Shown here in pieces: positions 10,113 to 19,793 of a stretch of DNA of 64,000 bases. A model generated the notes under the pieces. The model was given only the letters and a program-made list of their open reading frames with translations. It was not told the DNA's origin and did not search any database. A program made the translations under genes and the position numbers. Each line of letters starts with the position of its first letter. Positions within the stretch are counted from its first letter, which is position 1. Source of the DNA: Mycobacterium triplex (GTDB taxonomy: Bacteria > Actinomycetota > Actinomycetes > Mycobacteriales > Mycobacteriaceae); assembly GCF_000689255.1 (NCBI RefSeq), contig NZ_HG964446.1, positions 1,602,484-1,666,483 of the forward strand, written 5' to 3'.

Positions 10113-10751
10113 GTGCGGACACGCAACTACAACCAGAACTGCCCGATCGCGCGTGGGCTCGACGTCTTGGGTGAGCGCTGGACGCTGCTGATCCTGCGCG
10201 AGTTGGTCGGCGGGCCGCGCCGCTACGGTGACCTGCGCGCCGAACTGCCCGGCATCGCAACCAATCTGCTCGCCGAGCGGCTCAAGGAGCTGCAGGACGC
10301 CGGGCTCGTCGACCGGACCGACCTGCCGGCCCCGATCGGGCGCACGGTGTACACGCTCAGCGACCTGGGCTGGCAGCGGGTGCTGCCGATCATCCAGAGC
10401 ATCGCGTGGTTCGGCCTGGACCGGTTGGATCCCATCGACGACGGTCCGGTGACGCCGCTCAACGGATTCCTGGCCGGCATCCTGCTCGGCTTCGACTCCG
10501 GCAAGGCCGCGGGACTAGAGGCGACGTGCCGGGCCGAGATCGACGGCCGGCGTTTCGATTTCATGGTCACGCAGGGCCGACTGGCCGGTGCCCACCGCGA
10601 GCCCGTGGTGACGATCACGGCCGGCGCCGCGGATCTGGTGACTGCCCGCCTGGGCCACAGCGATGCCAAACGCAAGGCGGCGCTGCGGCGCGTCAGCGTC
10701 ACGGGCGATCCGGCGACCGTCGACGCGGTGCGGGCGAGCTTTTCGCTGTAG
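10113..10751 (+). CDS. HxlR-family winged-helix transcriptional regulator
   Basis: A 212-residue protein. Residues 1-100 are an HxlR (DUF24) winged-helix domain: a CPIARGLDVLGERWTLLILR helix near the N-terminus with the family's Cys, then GDLRAELPGIATNLLAERLK as the recognition region and a wing. The C-terminal 100 residues form a second domain resembling an SCP2-like sterol/lipid-binding fold, which may bind the inducer. It is transcribed away from the MFS-methyltransferase-hydrolase operon and is the obvious candidate to repress or activate it. An adjacent GTG at 10110 could also be used, but the -10 spacing favours 10113. The ligand is unknown. Confidence 0.9.
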   Translation: MRTRNYNQNCPIARGLDVLGERWTLLILRELVGGPRRYGDLRAELPGIATNLLAERLKELQDAGLVDRTDLPAPIGRTVYTLSDLGWQRVLPIIQSIAWFGLDRLDPIDDGPVTPLNGFLAGILLGFDSGKAAGLEATCRAEIDGRRFDFMVTQGRLAGAHREPVVTITAGAADLVTARLGHSDAKRKAALRRVSVTGDPATVDAVRASFSL

Positions 10752-10805
10752 GCAAGCCGGTCGGCCCTGAATCACTACGCCGACACCTCGGCATTCGCCA
10801 GCCAC

Positions 10806-10811
10806 TAAGCT
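10806..10811 (+). promoter_or_regulatory. -10 box of guaA (leaderless)
   Basis: TAAGCT lies exactly 7 nt before the guaA GTG and there is no ribosome binding site, so guaA mRNA is probably leaderless. Confidence 0.55.
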
Positions 10812-10818
10812 GGCTGCC

Positions 10819-12381
10819 GTGGAAGCAGCTTCGACGCGGCCCGTGCTGGTGGTCGACTTCGGCGCGCAGTATGCGCAATTGATCGCCCGTCGCGTCCGGG
10901 AAGCCCGCGTCTTTTCTGAGGTCATCCCGCACACCGCCTCGATCGACGAGATCAAGGCCAAGGATCCGGTGGCGCTGGTGCTCTCCGGCGGGCCGGCCAG
11001 TGTGTATGCCGACGGTGCCCCGCAGCTGGACCCGGCGGTGTTCGACCTCGGCGTGCCGGTGTTCGGTATCTGCTACGGGTTTCAGGCGATGGCGCAGGCG
11101 CTGGGCGGGACCGTCGCCCACACCGGCACCAGCGAGTACGGTCGCACCGAGCTGAAAGTGCTTGGCGGAGAATTGCATTCGGGACTGCCCGCGGCGCAGC
11201 CGGTCTGGATGAGCCACGGCGACGCGGTCACGGCGGCGCCCGAGGGGTTCGACGTGGTGGCCAGCAGCGCCGGGGCGGCGGTCGCCGGCTTCGAGAATCG
11301 GGCCCGGCGCCTGGCCGGCGTGCAGTACCACCCCGAGGTCATGCACTCGCCGCACGGGCAGCAGGTGCTCAGCCGGTTCCTGCACGACTTCGCCGGGCTC
11401 GGCGCGGACTGGACGGCCGCCAACATCGCCGAGGCGCTGATCGAGCAGGTGCGCGCCCAGATCGGTGACGGCCATGCGATCTGCGGGCTGTCCGGCGGGG
11501 TGGATTCCGCGGTGGCCGCGGCACTGGTGCAGCGGGCCATCGGAGACAGGCTGACCTGCGTCTTCGTCGACCACGGGCTGTTGCGCGCCGGTGAACGCGC
11601 GCAGGTGCAGCGCGATTTCGTCGCCGCCACCGGCGCCAACCTGGTCACCGTGGACGCCGCCGATACCTTCCTCTCCGCACTCGCGGGCGTGACCAACCCC
11701 GAGGGCAAGCGCAAGATCATCGGCCGCCAGTTCATCCGGGCCTTCGAGGGCGCGGTCCGCGACATCGTCGGGGCGGAGGACGGTTCGGGCGTCGACTTCC
11801 TGGTGCAGGGCACGCTGTACCCGGACGTGGTGGAGTCCGGCGGCGGCAGCGGCACCGCGAACATCAAGAGCCACCACAACGTGGGTGGTCTGCCCGACGA
11901 CCTGAAGTTCAAGCTCGTCGAGCCGCTGCGATTGCTGTTCAAGGACGAGGTCCGCGCCGTCGGGCGGGAACTGGGCCTGCCGGAGGAAATCGTTGGGCGC
12001 CAACCCTTTCCGGGTCCAGGTCTGGGGATCCGGATCGTCGGCGAGGTCACCGCTGCCCGGTTGGACACGCTGCGGCGGGCCGACTCGATCGCCCGCGAGG
12101 AACTCACCGCGGCCGGCCTGGACAACCTGATCTGGCAGTGCCCGGTGGTGCTGCTGGGCGAGGTGCGTTCGGTCGGCGTGCAGGGCGACGGCCGCACCTA
12201 CGGACACCCGATCGTGCTGCGCCCGGTGTCCAGCGAGGACGCCATGACCGCCGACTGGACCCGGGTCCCCTACGAGGTGCTGGAGCGCATCTCGACCCGG
12301 ATCACCAACGAGGTCCGCGAGGTCAACCGCGTGGTGCTGGACATCACCAGCAAGCCGCCCGGCACCATCGAGTGGGAATAG
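10819..12381 (+). CDS. guaA: GMP synthase (glutamine-hydrolysing)
   Basis: The 520-residue GuaA converts XMP to GMP with ATP and glutamine, the last step of de novo guanine nucleotide synthesis. The N-terminal class I glutamine amidotransferase domain has Cys85 in GICYGFQAM and the His/Glu pair in [11 protein letters not shown]. The ATP-pyrophosphatase domain has the PP-loop [13 protein letters not shown], and the C-terminal dimerisation domain ends with the usual KPPGTIEWE. Length and motifs are standard for the family (Rv3396c). It starts with GTG without a leader, as the -10 box 7 nt upstream indicates. A small inverted repeat follows the stop and may terminate transcription. Confidence 0.98.
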   Translation: MEAASTRPVLVVDFGAQYAQLIARRVREARVFSEVIPHTASIDEIKAKDPVALVLSGGPASVYADGAPQLDPAVFDLGVPVFGICYGFQAMAQALGGTVAHTGTSEYGRTELKVLGGELHSGLPAAQPVWMSHGDAVTAAPEGFDVVASSAGAAVAGFENRARRLAGVQYHPEVMHSPHGQQVLSRFLHDFAGLGADWTAANIAEALIEQVRAQIGDGHAICGLSGGVDSAVAAALVQRAIGDRLTCVFVDHGLLRAGERAQVQRDFVAATGANLVTVDAADTFLSALAGVTNPEGKRKIIGRQFIRAFEGAVRDIVGAEDGSGVDFLVQGTLYPDVVESGGGSGTANIKSHHNVGGLPDDLKFKLVEPLRLLFKDEVRAVGRELGLPEEIVGRQPFPGPGLGIRIVGEVTAARLDTLRRADSIAREELTAAGLDNLIWQCPVVLLGEVRSVGVQGDGRTYGHPIVLRPVSSEDAMTADWTRVPYEVLERISTRITNEVREVNRVVLDITSKPPGTIEWE

Positions 12382-12395
12382 CCGGCTCTGCGCGC

Positions 12396-12421
12396 CGAAC
12401 GTGAAGCCAATTTCACGTTCG
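12396..12421. repeat. Inverted repeat after guaA, GAACGTGAA type
   Basis: Arms CGAACGTGAA (12396-12405) and TTCACGTTCG (12412-12421) are perfectly complementary around a 6-nt loop. The arm sequence is shared with the repeats at 27392-27448 and 28797-28857. The position between guaA and the convergent secreted-protein gene suits a bidirectional terminator, although no U-tract follows. Confidence 0.65.
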
Positions 12422-12446
12422 CGGGGGAGAGGGTTCCAACTCGCGG

Positions 12447-13040
12447 CTACTTCACGAATTCGGCTCGGCCGTAAGCAATGTCGGCCGCCTGCCAGTTGCC
12501 GCCGGCCTCGGTCACGAGCCGACGAGCGATATCGCGATCGCCGCTTGCGGCGACCAGGATCAGGGTGTGGTCGGTCGCGGTGACGGAGCCGCCGTGCAGC
12601 CGGTTGCGGGCCGCGAGATCGCCCGCCAGCGCGGCGCCGAGGCGCTCGATGTCGACATCCGGCACGGTGATGATGATCGCATCCGGCGGGTGCTGCGGCC
12701 GGTAGTCGAAGAACAGCACCGATTCCTGGTCGAACTGCCGGCGCAGTGCCTCGGCGGCGGCGTGCAGGGCGGGCTCGTCGGGGCCGCAGACATGGAATTC
12801 GCGCGAACGATCAACGGTGCTTCGCTGCTGCGCGTCGGGCCAGTACACCCCGACGAGCGGCGTCGATCCCGTGACCGTCACGCCGTTGAGGGCGATCGTC
12901 ACGTCGGCCTGCGGCTCGAACAGGGGATCGCCGCCCTCGGCGACGAAGAACTCGGCCGGTTGACAGTCACCTTGGGCCGGCGTGGCCGCCGCGATGGCGC
13001 CACAAAAAAGCACCAGGAGCCACAGCAGCACCGATCGCAT
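12447..13040 (-). CDS. Secreted hypothetical protein
   Basis: A 197-residue protein with a clear signal peptide: MRS, a hydrophobic VLLWLLVLF core and a probable cleavage after ATPAQG near residue 24. The mature part begins DCQPAEFF and has two cysteines, including one in HVCGPDE. It appears globular, with alternating strands and helices, and I recognise no enzymatic motif. The ATG at 13040 is chosen over upstream in-frame codons because a GGGAGAGG ribosome binding site precedes it and the signal peptide starts there. It is divergent from imuA', with an SOS box 59 nt upstream of its start, so damage induction is possible. The function is unknown. Confidence 0.8.
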   Translation of the reverse strand: MRSVLLWLLVLFCGAIAAATPAQGDCQPAEFFVAEGGDPLFEPQADVTIALNGVTVTGSTPLVGVYWPDAQQRSTVDRSREFHVCGPDEPALHAAAEALRRQFDQESVLFFDYRPQHPPDAIIITVPDVDIERLGAALAGDLAARNRLHGGSVTATDHTLILVAASGDRDIARRLVTEAGGNWQAADIAYGRAEFVK

Positions 13041-13098
13041 AAGCAGCCTCTCCCGTTTCTTGACGGTTGTCGGAGGGTGGGTGTTTACTCGGATCAAG

Positions 13099-13114
13099 TC
13101 GAACATACATTCGA
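13099..13114. promoter_or_regulatory. LexA SOS box upstream of imuA'-imuB
   Basis: TCGAAC-ATAC-ATTCGA matches the mycobacterial LexA box TCGAAC(N4)GTTCGA with one mismatch. It touches an AATAAT -10-like hexamer at 13116-13121, so bound LexA would block the imuA' promoter. The imuA'-imuB operon is a known SOS target in mycobacteria. Confidence 0.85.
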
Positions 13115-13146
13115 AAATAATTATGGAACTGCTGGTAGGAGGCTAT

Positions 13147-13833
13147 ATGACGGCGGCTGTCGCCTCCGACCAGGATCGTGCGGAACGGCTCGAATCGCTG
13201 CGCCGGCAGATGGCGGTGTTGTCCGGGAAATCGTCCGGGAGGCCCGCCGCCCGGCCCGACGATCTGCTGCCGGAATCGGAATCTCAACTGCCGGTCCCGC
13301 AGTGGCTGGCCGAGGCGCTACCCGTCCGACTACCCCGCGGGACGGTGGCGGTGCTCTCGGGTGCGCGGTCGCTGTTGCTGAGCATGATCGCCGCGGTGAC
13401 GGCCGCCGGGGGGAACGCGGCCATCGTCGGCCAGCCGGATATCGGGCTGCTGGCCGCGGTGGAGATGGGGGCGGATCTGAGCCGGCTCGCGGTGATCCCG
13501 GACCCCGGGACCGATCCGGTGGAGGTGGCCGCGGTCCTCATCGACGGGATGGATCTGGTGGTGCTCGGTCTGGGCGGGCGCCGGGTGCCGCTGACCCGGG
13601 CGCGGGCAGTGGTGGCGCGCGCCCGCCTGAAAGGCTGCACCCTGCTGGTCACCGACGGCGAGTGGCAAGGGGCGCCGACGCGGCTTGCCGCCCGGGTCTG
13701 CGGCTACGAGATCACGTCGGGACACCGGGACACCCCGGTCTGCGGATTCGGGCGAATCAGCGCCGTGCGGCTGCAGGTCAGCGGGGTGTGCGCGGGGAGA
13801 CGGGTGATCGGCAGCCGAACGCGAACCGGGTGA
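13147..13833 (+). CDS. imuA': ImuA' mutasome accessory protein
   Basis: A 228-residue protein of the actinobacterial ImuA' family (Rv3395c), distantly RecA-like. It contains a [19 protein letters not shown] loop-helix where RecA has its Walker A, but no intact GxxxxGKT, followed by strands VVLGLGG and TLLVTDGE. In mycobacteria ImuA' works with ImuB and DnaE2 in damage-induced mutagenic translesion synthesis. The ATG at 13147 is preferred because a TAGGAGG ribosome binding site precedes it. A longer reading frame upstream would run through the LexA box. ImuB follows after 6 nt in the same operon. Confidence 0.9.
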   Translation: MTAAVASDQDRAERLESLRRQMAVLSGKSSGRPAARPDDLLPESESQLPVPQWLAEALPVRLPRGTVAVLSGARSLLLSMIAAVTAAGGNAAIVGQPDIGLLAAVEMGADLSRLAVIPDPGTDPVEVAAVLIDGMDLVVLGLGGRRVPLTRARAVVARARLKGCTLLVTDGEWQGAPTRLAARVCGYEITSGHRDTPVCGFGRISAVRLQVSGVCAGRRVIGSRTRTG

Positions 13834-13839
13834 GTTCGA

Positions 13840-15411
13840 ATGTCTTCTCGCGTGCTGGCCATTTGGTGCATGGACTGGCCGGCGGTTGCAGCGGCGGCAG
13901 CCGCCGACCGGTCCATGACGACTCCGATCGCGGTCACTCTGGCCAACCGGGTGATCGCCTGCTCGTCGGCGGCGCGGGCGGCCGGAGTGCGGCGAGGGTT
14001 GCGACGCCGGGAGGCGGCGGCCCGTTGCCCGCAACTGCACATCGCCACCGCCGACGCCGACCGCGACGCCCGCTTTTTCGAAGGCGTGATCGCGGCGGTC
14101 GACGATCTGGTGCCCCGCGCCGAGGTGCTGCGGCCCGGGCTGCTGGTGCTGCCGGTGCGCGGAGCGGCCCGCTATTTCGGGTCTGAAGCCCACGCCGCCG
14201 AACGGCTGATCGACGCGGTGGCTGTGAATTCAGTGGCCGGCGCCGAGTGTCAGGTCGGGATCGCCGATCAGCTGTCCACCGCGGTCTTCGCCGCCCGTGC
14301 GGGGCGTGTCATTGAGCCCGGCGGGGATGCGCAGTTTCTGTCGGTGCTGTCGATCCGGCAGCTGGCCGCCGAGCCGAGCCTGTCCGGTCCGGGACGAGAA
14401 GAGCTGACGGATCTGTTGTGGCGGTTAGGGATTCGCACCATCGGGCAGTTCGCCGCGTTGTCGGCAACCGACGTGGCCTCCCGGTTCGGCGCCGACGGGG
14501 TAAGCGCCCACCGGTTCGCCCGCGGGCAGCCCGAGCGGGGACCGTCCGGGCGGGAACCGCCGGCCGAACTCGAGGCCGTGCTGGACTGCGATCCGCCGAT
14601 CGACCGGGTCGACGCCGCGGCGTTCGCCGGACGCTCGCTGGCCGGCTCGCTGCACCGGATGCTGATGTCCGCCGGAGTGGGATGCACCCGGCTGTCCATT
14701 CACGCCGTCACCGCCAACGGCGAAGAACGCAGCCGGGTATGGCGGTGCGCTGAGCCGTTGACCGAGGACGCCACCGCCGATCGGGTGCGCTGGCAACTGG
14801 ACGGGTGGTTGAGCAGCCGGACCGCCCGCAACCCCCGCCCGACGGCGCCGGTGACCTTGCTGCGGCTGCGGGCGGTGGAGGTGGTGTCGGCCGAGGCGCT
14901 GCAGCTGCCGTTATGGGGCGGCCTTGGGGAGGAGGACAGGCTGCGGGCGCGCCGCGCGCTGGTGCGGGTGCAGGGCCTGCTCGGCCCGGAGGCGGTGCGG
15001 GTGCCGGTGCTGTCCGGAGGCCGTGGGCCGGCCGAACGCATCACGCTGACCCCGCTGGGTGACGAGCCGGTGCCGCACGCCGACCCGGGGTTACCGTGGC
15101 CCGGCCAGCTGCCGGACCCGTCGCCGGCGGTGCTGCTCGACGATCCGGTGGAATTGCTTGACGCCCAAGGAAATCCGGTACGAGTGACCAGCCGGGGGAT
15201 GTTCTCCGCCGATCCCGCCCGCCTGGTTGCCCGCGGCAAGGACGACCCGTTGCGCTGGTGGGCCGGACCGTGGCCGGTCGACGAGCGGTGGTGGGACACC
15301 GACCTGGCAAAAGGCCGCACCGCCCGCGCCCAGGTGTTGCTGGAAAGCGAGCGTGCGTTGCTGCTGTGCTATCGCCAGCGGCGGTGGTACCTCGAAGGGA
15401 GCTACGAGTAA
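13840..15411 (+). CDS. imuB: ImuB, inactive Y-family polymerase and clamp adaptor
   Basis: A 523-residue Y-family polymerase relative (Rv3394c). The N-terminal fold aligns with DinB/UmuC (VLAIWCMDWPAVAAA, then RRGLRRREAAARCP). The palm position that carries the SxDE catalytic pair in active enzymes reads LVLPVRGAARYFG, so it should not polymerise. A beta-clamp-binding motif QLPLWG sits at residues 355-360, equivalent to the one described in M. tuberculosis ImuB. The C-terminal region binds DnaE2 and ImuA' in known systems. It therefore brings DnaE2 to the clamp during SOS repair. It is transcribed with imuA' under the LexA box at 13099 and ends 7 nt before the convergent kas gene. Confidence 0.95.
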   Translation: MSSRVLAIWCMDWPAVAAAAAADRSMTTPIAVTLANRVIACSSAARAAGVRRGLRRREAAARCPQLHIATADADRDARFFEGVIAAVDDLVPRAEVLRPGLLVLPVRGAARYFGSEAHAAERLIDAVAVNSVAGAECQVGIADQLSTAVFAARAGRVIEPGGDAQFLSVLSIRQLAAEPSLSGPGREELTDLLWRLGIRTIGQFAALSATDVASRFGADGVSAHRFARGQPERGPSGREPPAELEAVLDCDPPIDRVDAAAFAGRSLAGSLHRMLMSAGVGCTRLSIHAVTANGEERSRVWRCAEPLTEDATADRVRWQLDGWLSSRTARNPRPTAPVTLLRLRAVEVVSAEALQLPLWGGLGEEDRLRARRALVRVQGLLGPEAVRVPVLSGGRGPAERITLTPLGDEPVPHADPGLPWPGQLPDPSPAVLLDDPVELLDAQGNPVRVTSRGMFSADPARLVARGKDDPLRWWAGPWPVDERWWDTDLAKGRTARAQVLLESERALLLCYRQRRWYLEGSYE

Positions 15412-15418
15412 GGGGTGG

Positions 15419-16672
15419 TCAGTATCGGCCGAAAGCCACGGCGACGTTGTGGCCGCCGAATCCGAACGAGTTGTTGAGCGCGTACCGGTAATTGCCGGGC
15501 CGCGGCTTGCCCGACACCACGTCCAAGTCGATCTCTGGATCCAGATTCTCCAGGTTCAGGGTCGGCGGGATCACCTGATCCCGCAGCGCCAGCACGGTCA
15601 GGATCGACTCCACCGCGCCGACCGCTCCCACCGAGTGGCCCAGTGCGGCCTTGGGCGCGTACACGGCCGGTCTGTTGCTGCCCAGCGCGTTGTTGATGGC
15701 CTTGCCTTCGGCCAGGTCGCCGACCAGGGTGCCGGTGGCGTGCGCGTTGATGTGGTCGATGTCGCCGGGCGTCAGCCCCGCCAACTGAATCGCCCTGCTC
15801 ATCGCGTGTCCGGCGCGCGCACCGTTGGGGTCCGGCGCCACCATGTGGAAGCCGTCGGAGGTAATGCTGGCGCCCATGATCCGGGCCAGGATGTTGGCGC
15901 CCCGGGCCTTGGCGTGCTCCTCGGTCTCGATGACCATCAGCGCGCCGGCCTCGCCGAACACGATGCCGGTCCGGTCCCGGTCGAACGGGCGGCACGCCCC
16001 GGCCGGGTCGTCGTTGCGGGTCGACAACACGATGCGCATCTGGCCGAACGCCGCGATCGCGACCGCTTCGATCTTGACCTCGACACCGCCGCAGATGGCA
16101 ATATCGGCCTCGCCCAGGACGATATTGCGCCAGGCCTGCGCGATGCCTTCGGAACCCGACGCGCATGCCGAAATCGGGGTGAGCACCCCGGCCCTGGCGT
16201 GTCGTTCCAGCCCGATCGCCGCGGCGGGGGCGTTGGGCATGTACTTCGCCACCGCGAGCGGTGAAACCGCCTTGATGCCGCGGGCGCGCAGGTCGTCGTA
16301 GCTGAAGACGATTTGCTCGGCCGAGCCCAGGCCGGTGCCGACGGACACCAGCAGCCGGTTGGGGTCGACTTCGGGCGAGCCGGTGTTCTCCCACACCCGG
16401 CGGCTCAAAACGGTGGTCATCTTCGGCAGCCAGCCCATCCGGTGCCGCTCGGCGCGTGTCAGTCCGTGGTCGAAATCCTCCAGCAGGTGCCCGCCGATGC
16501 GTACCGGCAGGTCATAGTGCTCGACAAACGAGTCCTCAAGCGTGCGGATGCCGCTTTGGCTGTCCAGCAACAACTTCCAGGTGTTCTCGGCGTCGGTCGC
16601 CAATGCGGTCGTCATGGCGATGCCGGTGACCACTACATTTGGCAGCGCCTTTCCGGTGATCAGCTCTGTCAT
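15419..16672 (-). CDS. Beta-ketoacyl-ACP synthase, KasB paralogue
   Basis: A 417-residue condensing enzyme, the same length as KasA/KasB, which elongate meromycolate chains in FAS-II. The catalytic Cys lies in SACASGSEG, the two His in [12 protein letters not shown] and [12 protein letters not shown], and the C-terminus ends [10 protein letters not shown]. By remembered comparison it resembles KasB much more than KasA over its whole length. It is not in the fabD-acpM-kasA-kasB-accD6 operon; here it sits alone between imuB and iunH. It is therefore probably an extra copy with a specialised chain-length or lipid role. ATG 16672 has a GGGAGGA ribosome binding site 8 nt upstream. A frame extension upstream has no such site. 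Confidence 0.92.
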   Translation of the reverse strand: MTELITGKALPNVVVTGIAMTTALATDAENTWKLLLDSQSGIRTLEDSFVEHYDLPVRIGGHLLEDFDHGLTRAERHRMGWLPKMTTVLSRRVWENTGSPEVDPNRLLVSVGTGLGSAEQIVFSYDDLRARGIKAVSPLAVAKYMPNAPAAAIGLERHARAGVLTPISACASGSEGIAQAWRNIVLGEADIAICGGVEVKIEAVAIAAFGQMRIVLSTRNDDPAGACRPFDRDRTGIVFGEAGALMVIETEEHAKARGANILARIMGASITSDGFHMVAPDPNGARAGHAMSRAIQLAGLTPGDIDHINAHATGTLVGDLAEGKAINNALGSNRPAVYAPKAALGHSVGAVGAVESILTVLALRDQVIPPTLNLENLDPEIDLDVVSGKPRPGNYRYALNNSFGFGGHNVAVAFGRY

Positions 16673-16742
16673 CGCGAAGGTCCTCCCAGTTTTGAACACC
16701 GCAACCCCGCGCAGATACCCAACTATTCCATAGTTGCCGTTG

Positions 16743-17771
16743 TCAGGAGGCGAGGCGCCGCGCGAAAGGCCCCACGCGTTCGATGAAACGGTCGAAAAAT
16801 GCTCCCGGATCGACGCCAATACCGATGTGCGCGTTGGGTTCTCGGCGCCAGTCGGTCACCGTCATGCCGCGCGTCAGGGTGCCGGCGAGTTCGACGTCCA
16901 CCCGACCGGAACGGGTGGCGATGAGTTCGGGGTCCAGCGCGACCGCCGCGGCCAGCGGATCGTGCAGATGCGCCAGATATCCGTGCCCGTTGTCGTAGTA
17001 ACCCTCGAGGTAGAACCGCAACGCGTCTTCGATCACCCGGATCACCGGATTGGACGCCGTCGATCGGGTGCCCCGTTTGTCGTCCACGCTCATCATCGTC
17101 GACGTCGATCCCGCGGAATCGGCCAATCTCGCCAGGACTTTCGGCGTGATCGCCACGTTGCGGGTCAGATCCAAGCCGCACAGGATCGGAAATCGCTGCG
17201 GCCCAAGACTTTCAACAGACCAGGCCGCGAACACCTCGGCTGCCGCCTCGGGGTCCACGCTGATGTTCCATTCCGCCACCGCGGTGGTGTTGCCGATGTG
17301 GTCGTAGGACCCGCCCATAATGACCAGGCGGCGCAACAGGTTTGGCAGCTCGGGCTCCGCGCGCAGCGCCAGCGCCAGATTGGTCAGCGGGCCGGTCGCC
17401 ACGCCGATCAGCTCGCCGGGAAAGGCCCGCGCCGCGCGCACCCAGGCGGTCGCCGAGTCGTAGTCGGTCAGCGCCGCGTTGCCCAGGGGTACGTCGGCAT
17501 ATCCCAGGCCCCGCGGGCCATGGACCTTCGAGGGGGTGCGCAGTGGCCCGGTCAGCGTCTCGTCGGCGCCCTTGGACACCGGTACGCGGGTGGCTCGGCA
17601 CAGTTCGAGAAGACCCAAGTTGTTGGCGCAAACCTGTTGTACGCCAACATTTCCCCCGGTCGACGCGATGCCGACCAGATTGGCGTCCGGGCTGGCCAAC
17701 AGATATATCAGGGCCAGCGCGTCGTCGACGCCGGTATCGACATCGGCGAACACCGGCGAAGATTCCCTCAC
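16743..17771 (-). CDS. iunH: Inosine-uridine preferring nucleoside hydrolase
   Basis: A 342-residue IunH-type ribohydrolase (Rv3393) that cleaves the N-glycosidic bond of nucleosides, releasing base and ribose for salvage. The N-terminal calcium-binding signature [12 protein letters not shown] is intact, as are [11 protein letters not shown] and a [13 protein letters not shown] segment in the substrate loop. The start is GTG at 17771, which overlaps the TGA of the upstream acyl-CoA reductase by 4 nt (GTGA), so translation is coupled although the functions look unrelated. A TTG just before it is the less likely alternative. Confidence 0.94.
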   Translation of the reverse strand: MRESSPVFADVDTGVDDALALIYLLASPDANLVGIASTGGNVGVQQVCANNLGLLELCRATRVPVSKGADETLTGPLRTPSKVHGPRGLGYADVPLGNAALTDYDSATAWVRAARAFPGELIGVATGPLTNLALALRAEPELPNLLRRLVIMGGSYDHIGNTTAVAEWNISVDPEAAAEVFAAWSVESLGPQRFPILCGLDLTRNVAITPKVLARLADSAGSTSTMMSVDDKRGTRSTASNPVIRVIEDALRFYLEGYYDNGHGYLAHLHDPLAAAVALDPELIATRSGRVDVELAGTLTRGMTVTDWRREPNAHIGIGVDPGAFFDRFIERVGPFARRLAS

Positions 17772-19774
17772 CAATGAACTCCTGGCACCAGCCGGATCGC
17801 CTTGCGCACTTTGCGGGGGACTCCGATGCGGCCGACGGCACGTACCGGGCGTTTGGGCCGACGGCGTGCCGGGGTGTGGTCAGCTACGGGTTCGCTCGGC
17901 GAAACACCCAGCGCGGCAGCCGAATCGGGGTAGCCCAGATAGACCTGGTGCAGAATTCGCCGCGACGTCTTGGGCAACAGGTAGTTGCCGGCCTCGGCCA
18001 GCGTGCCCAACGGAGTGTCGATCCGGGCCGGCTTCTCGACCAGCCCGCGCACCACCATCGCCGCCGCGCGCTCGGGGCTGATCGGCGGCACCGGGTTGAG
18101 CCGTTGCGACGGTACGATCATCGGCGTCTTGACCAGCGGCATATGGATATTCGTGAATGTGATGTGGTCGGACAACGTCTCCGAGGCGACCACGTCGGAG
18201 AACGCGTCCAGCGCGGCCTTGGTCGGCAGATACGAGCTGTACTTGGGATTGCGGGCCAGTACACCGGCGCTCGAGACATTGACCACGTGACCGAATCGGC
18301 GCTCGCGCCAATGCGGTAGCAGTGCCAGCACCATTCGGACCGCGCCGAAGTAGTTGACCGCCATCACCCGCTCGTAGTCGTGCAGCCGATCGCATGAGTT
18401 CACCACCGAACGGCGAATCGAGCGCCCGGCGTTGTTCACCAGGTAGTCGACGTGGCCGAACCGGCCCAAGATGTCCTTGATGGTGTGCTCCACCGACACC
18501 GAATCGGTGACATCGCAGGTGAACGCGTGGGCCTGACCGCCGTTGGCGCGGATCTCGGCGACCAGTTCGTCGAGCGCGGCGCCGGTGCGGGCCAACGCGA
18601 ATACCGTGGCGCCCCGTTCGGCGACCGCGATCGCCGACGCCCGGCCGATGCCGCTGGATGCGCCGGTGATGATCACGTGCCGGCCCTGCAGCGGCCCCTG
18701 CGGAGCGTCGCGGCGGGCGCGGTCGGGATCGAGATGCTCGGCCCAGTAACGCCACAGTTTGGGCGCGTAACTCGCGAACTCGGGGACCTCGATTCCGGTG
18801 CCGCGCAACGCGTTTTGCGTCTTGTCACTGACGAACGTCGGGATCAGGTCGACGAGATCCAGCACCTCGGCCGGGATCCCGAGCTGGGTGGCCGCCATGT
18901 TCCGGACCCGCTTGGCGCGCCCGCGGGCCTTGAGCACCGGTGCGGCCACCGAGCGGGGCAGCGAGCCGCGCAGCGGGGGCAGTCCGGCTGCCTTGGCGAC
19001 TCCGCGGTAAATGCCACGCAGCCCAATGGTTTTCGGTGAGGTCAGGTGGAACGTCTGCCCGTCTGAGTCGTCGGCATGCATCAGTGCGACCAGTGCGTCG
19101 ACGACGTAGTCGACCGGGACGATGTTGGTGCGGCCGGTGTCGGGCAACAGGATCGGGGTCAACGACGGCAGGACGGCCAGCTTGGACAGCACGCCGAAGA
19201 AGTAGTACGGGCCGTCGATCTTGTCCATCTCTCCGGTTGCCGAATCGCCGACCACGACGGCGGGGCGATAAATGCGATAACGCAGCCCCGGCTCCGAGCG
19301 CACCAGCAGTTCGGCTTCGAACTTCGTCTGGTGGTACGCGGTGGGCAGCTGCTGGCCGACGTCGAAGTCGTCTTCGGTGTACTCGCCGGGGAAGTCGCCC
19401 GCCACCGCGATCGACGACACGTGATGGAGCGTGGCATCCAGGCGCCGCACCAGCTCGATGACGGCGCGGGTGCCCTCGACGTTGGCGGCGCGCTGTTCGG
19501 CCTCGCCGGCCGTGACGTCGTAGATCGCCGCGCAGTGCACCAGATGGTCGACCCGGCCCAGCTCGGCGATGGTCTGGTCGGTCAGCGCCAGCTCCGGTAG
19601 CTCCCCGACCAGCGGTTTTGCGCGTTCGCCCCACTCGGCGGCGAGGCGTTCGAAGCGTTCCAGCGACTGGCGCCGGACCAGAACCCACACCTCGGCGTCG
19701 GGCCGGGTGTCCAGCAGGCGAGCTACGACGCGGCGACCAATAAACCCGGTACCGCCGGTAACGACATACCGCAT
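17768..19774 (-). CDS. acrA1: Two-domain fatty acyl-CoA reductase
   Basis: A 668-residue fusion of two Rossmann reductases, as in M. tuberculosis Rv3391 (AcrA1). The N-terminal half is an extended SDR/thioester reductase with TGGTGFIG at residues 6-13 and a YHQTKFEAE active-site helix. The C-terminal half is a classical SDR with TGASSGIG at 370-377 and the YLPTK catalytic Tyr515/Lys519. Such proteins reduce long-chain acyl-CoA to aldehyde and then to alcohol with NADPH, feeding wax ester synthesis; a WS/DGAT-like gene lies 4 kb away. The C-terminus is basic. The start is leaderless, 6 nt after a TACCAT box. It is followed by iunH with a 4-nt overlap. Confidence 0.94.
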   Translation of the reverse strand: MRYVVTGGTGFIGRRVVARLLDTRPDAEVWVLVRRQSLERFERLAAEWGERAKPLVGELPELALTDQTIAELGRVDHLVHCAAIYDVTAGEAEQRAANVEGTRAVIELVRRLDATLHHVSSIAVAGDFPGEYTEDDFDVGQQLPTAYHQTKFEAELLVRSEPGLRYRIYRPAVVVGDSATGEMDKIDGPYYFFGVLSKLAVLPSLTPILLPDTGRTNIVPVDYVVDALVALMHADDSDGQTFHLTSPKTIGLRGIYRGVAKAAGLPPLRGSLPRSVAAPVLKARGRAKRVRNMAATQLGIPAEVLDLVDLIPTFVSDKTQNALRGTGIEVPEFASYAPKLWRYWAEHLDPDRARRDAPQGPLQGRHVIITGASSGIGRASAIAVAERGATVFALARTGAALDELVAEIRANGGQAHAFTCDVTDSVSVEHTIKDILGRFGHVDYLVNNAGRSIRRSVVNSCDRLHDYERVMAVNYFGAVRMVLALLPHWRERRFGHVVNVSSAGVLARNPKYSSYLPTKAALDAFSDVVASETLSDHITFTNIHMPLVKTPMIVPSQRLNPVPPISPERAAAMVVRGLVEKPARIDTPLGTLAEAGNYLLPKTSRRILHQVYLGYPDSAAALGVSPSEPVADHTPARRRPKRPVRAVGRIGVPRKVRKAIRLVPGVHW

Positions 19775-19780
19775 TCAGAC

Positions 19781-19786
19781 ATGGTA
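19781..19786 (-). promoter_or_regulatory. -10 box of the acyl-CoA reductase gene (leaderless)
   Basis: On the minus strand TACCAT ends 6 nt before the ATG at 19774, fitting the TANNNT leaderless pattern. Confidence 0.5.
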
Positions 19787-19793
19787 GCGGGGA

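Noticed and set aside
12396..12421. LexA or other operator at the GAACGTGAA hairpin after guaA
   Set aside because: It lies between two convergent stops and lacks the TCGAAC half-site; it belongs with the repeats at 27392 and 28797.
12982..13146. Extended N-terminus for imuA'
   Set aside because: The extension would be translated across the LexA box and the -10 region; the ATG at 13147 has a strong ribosome binding site.
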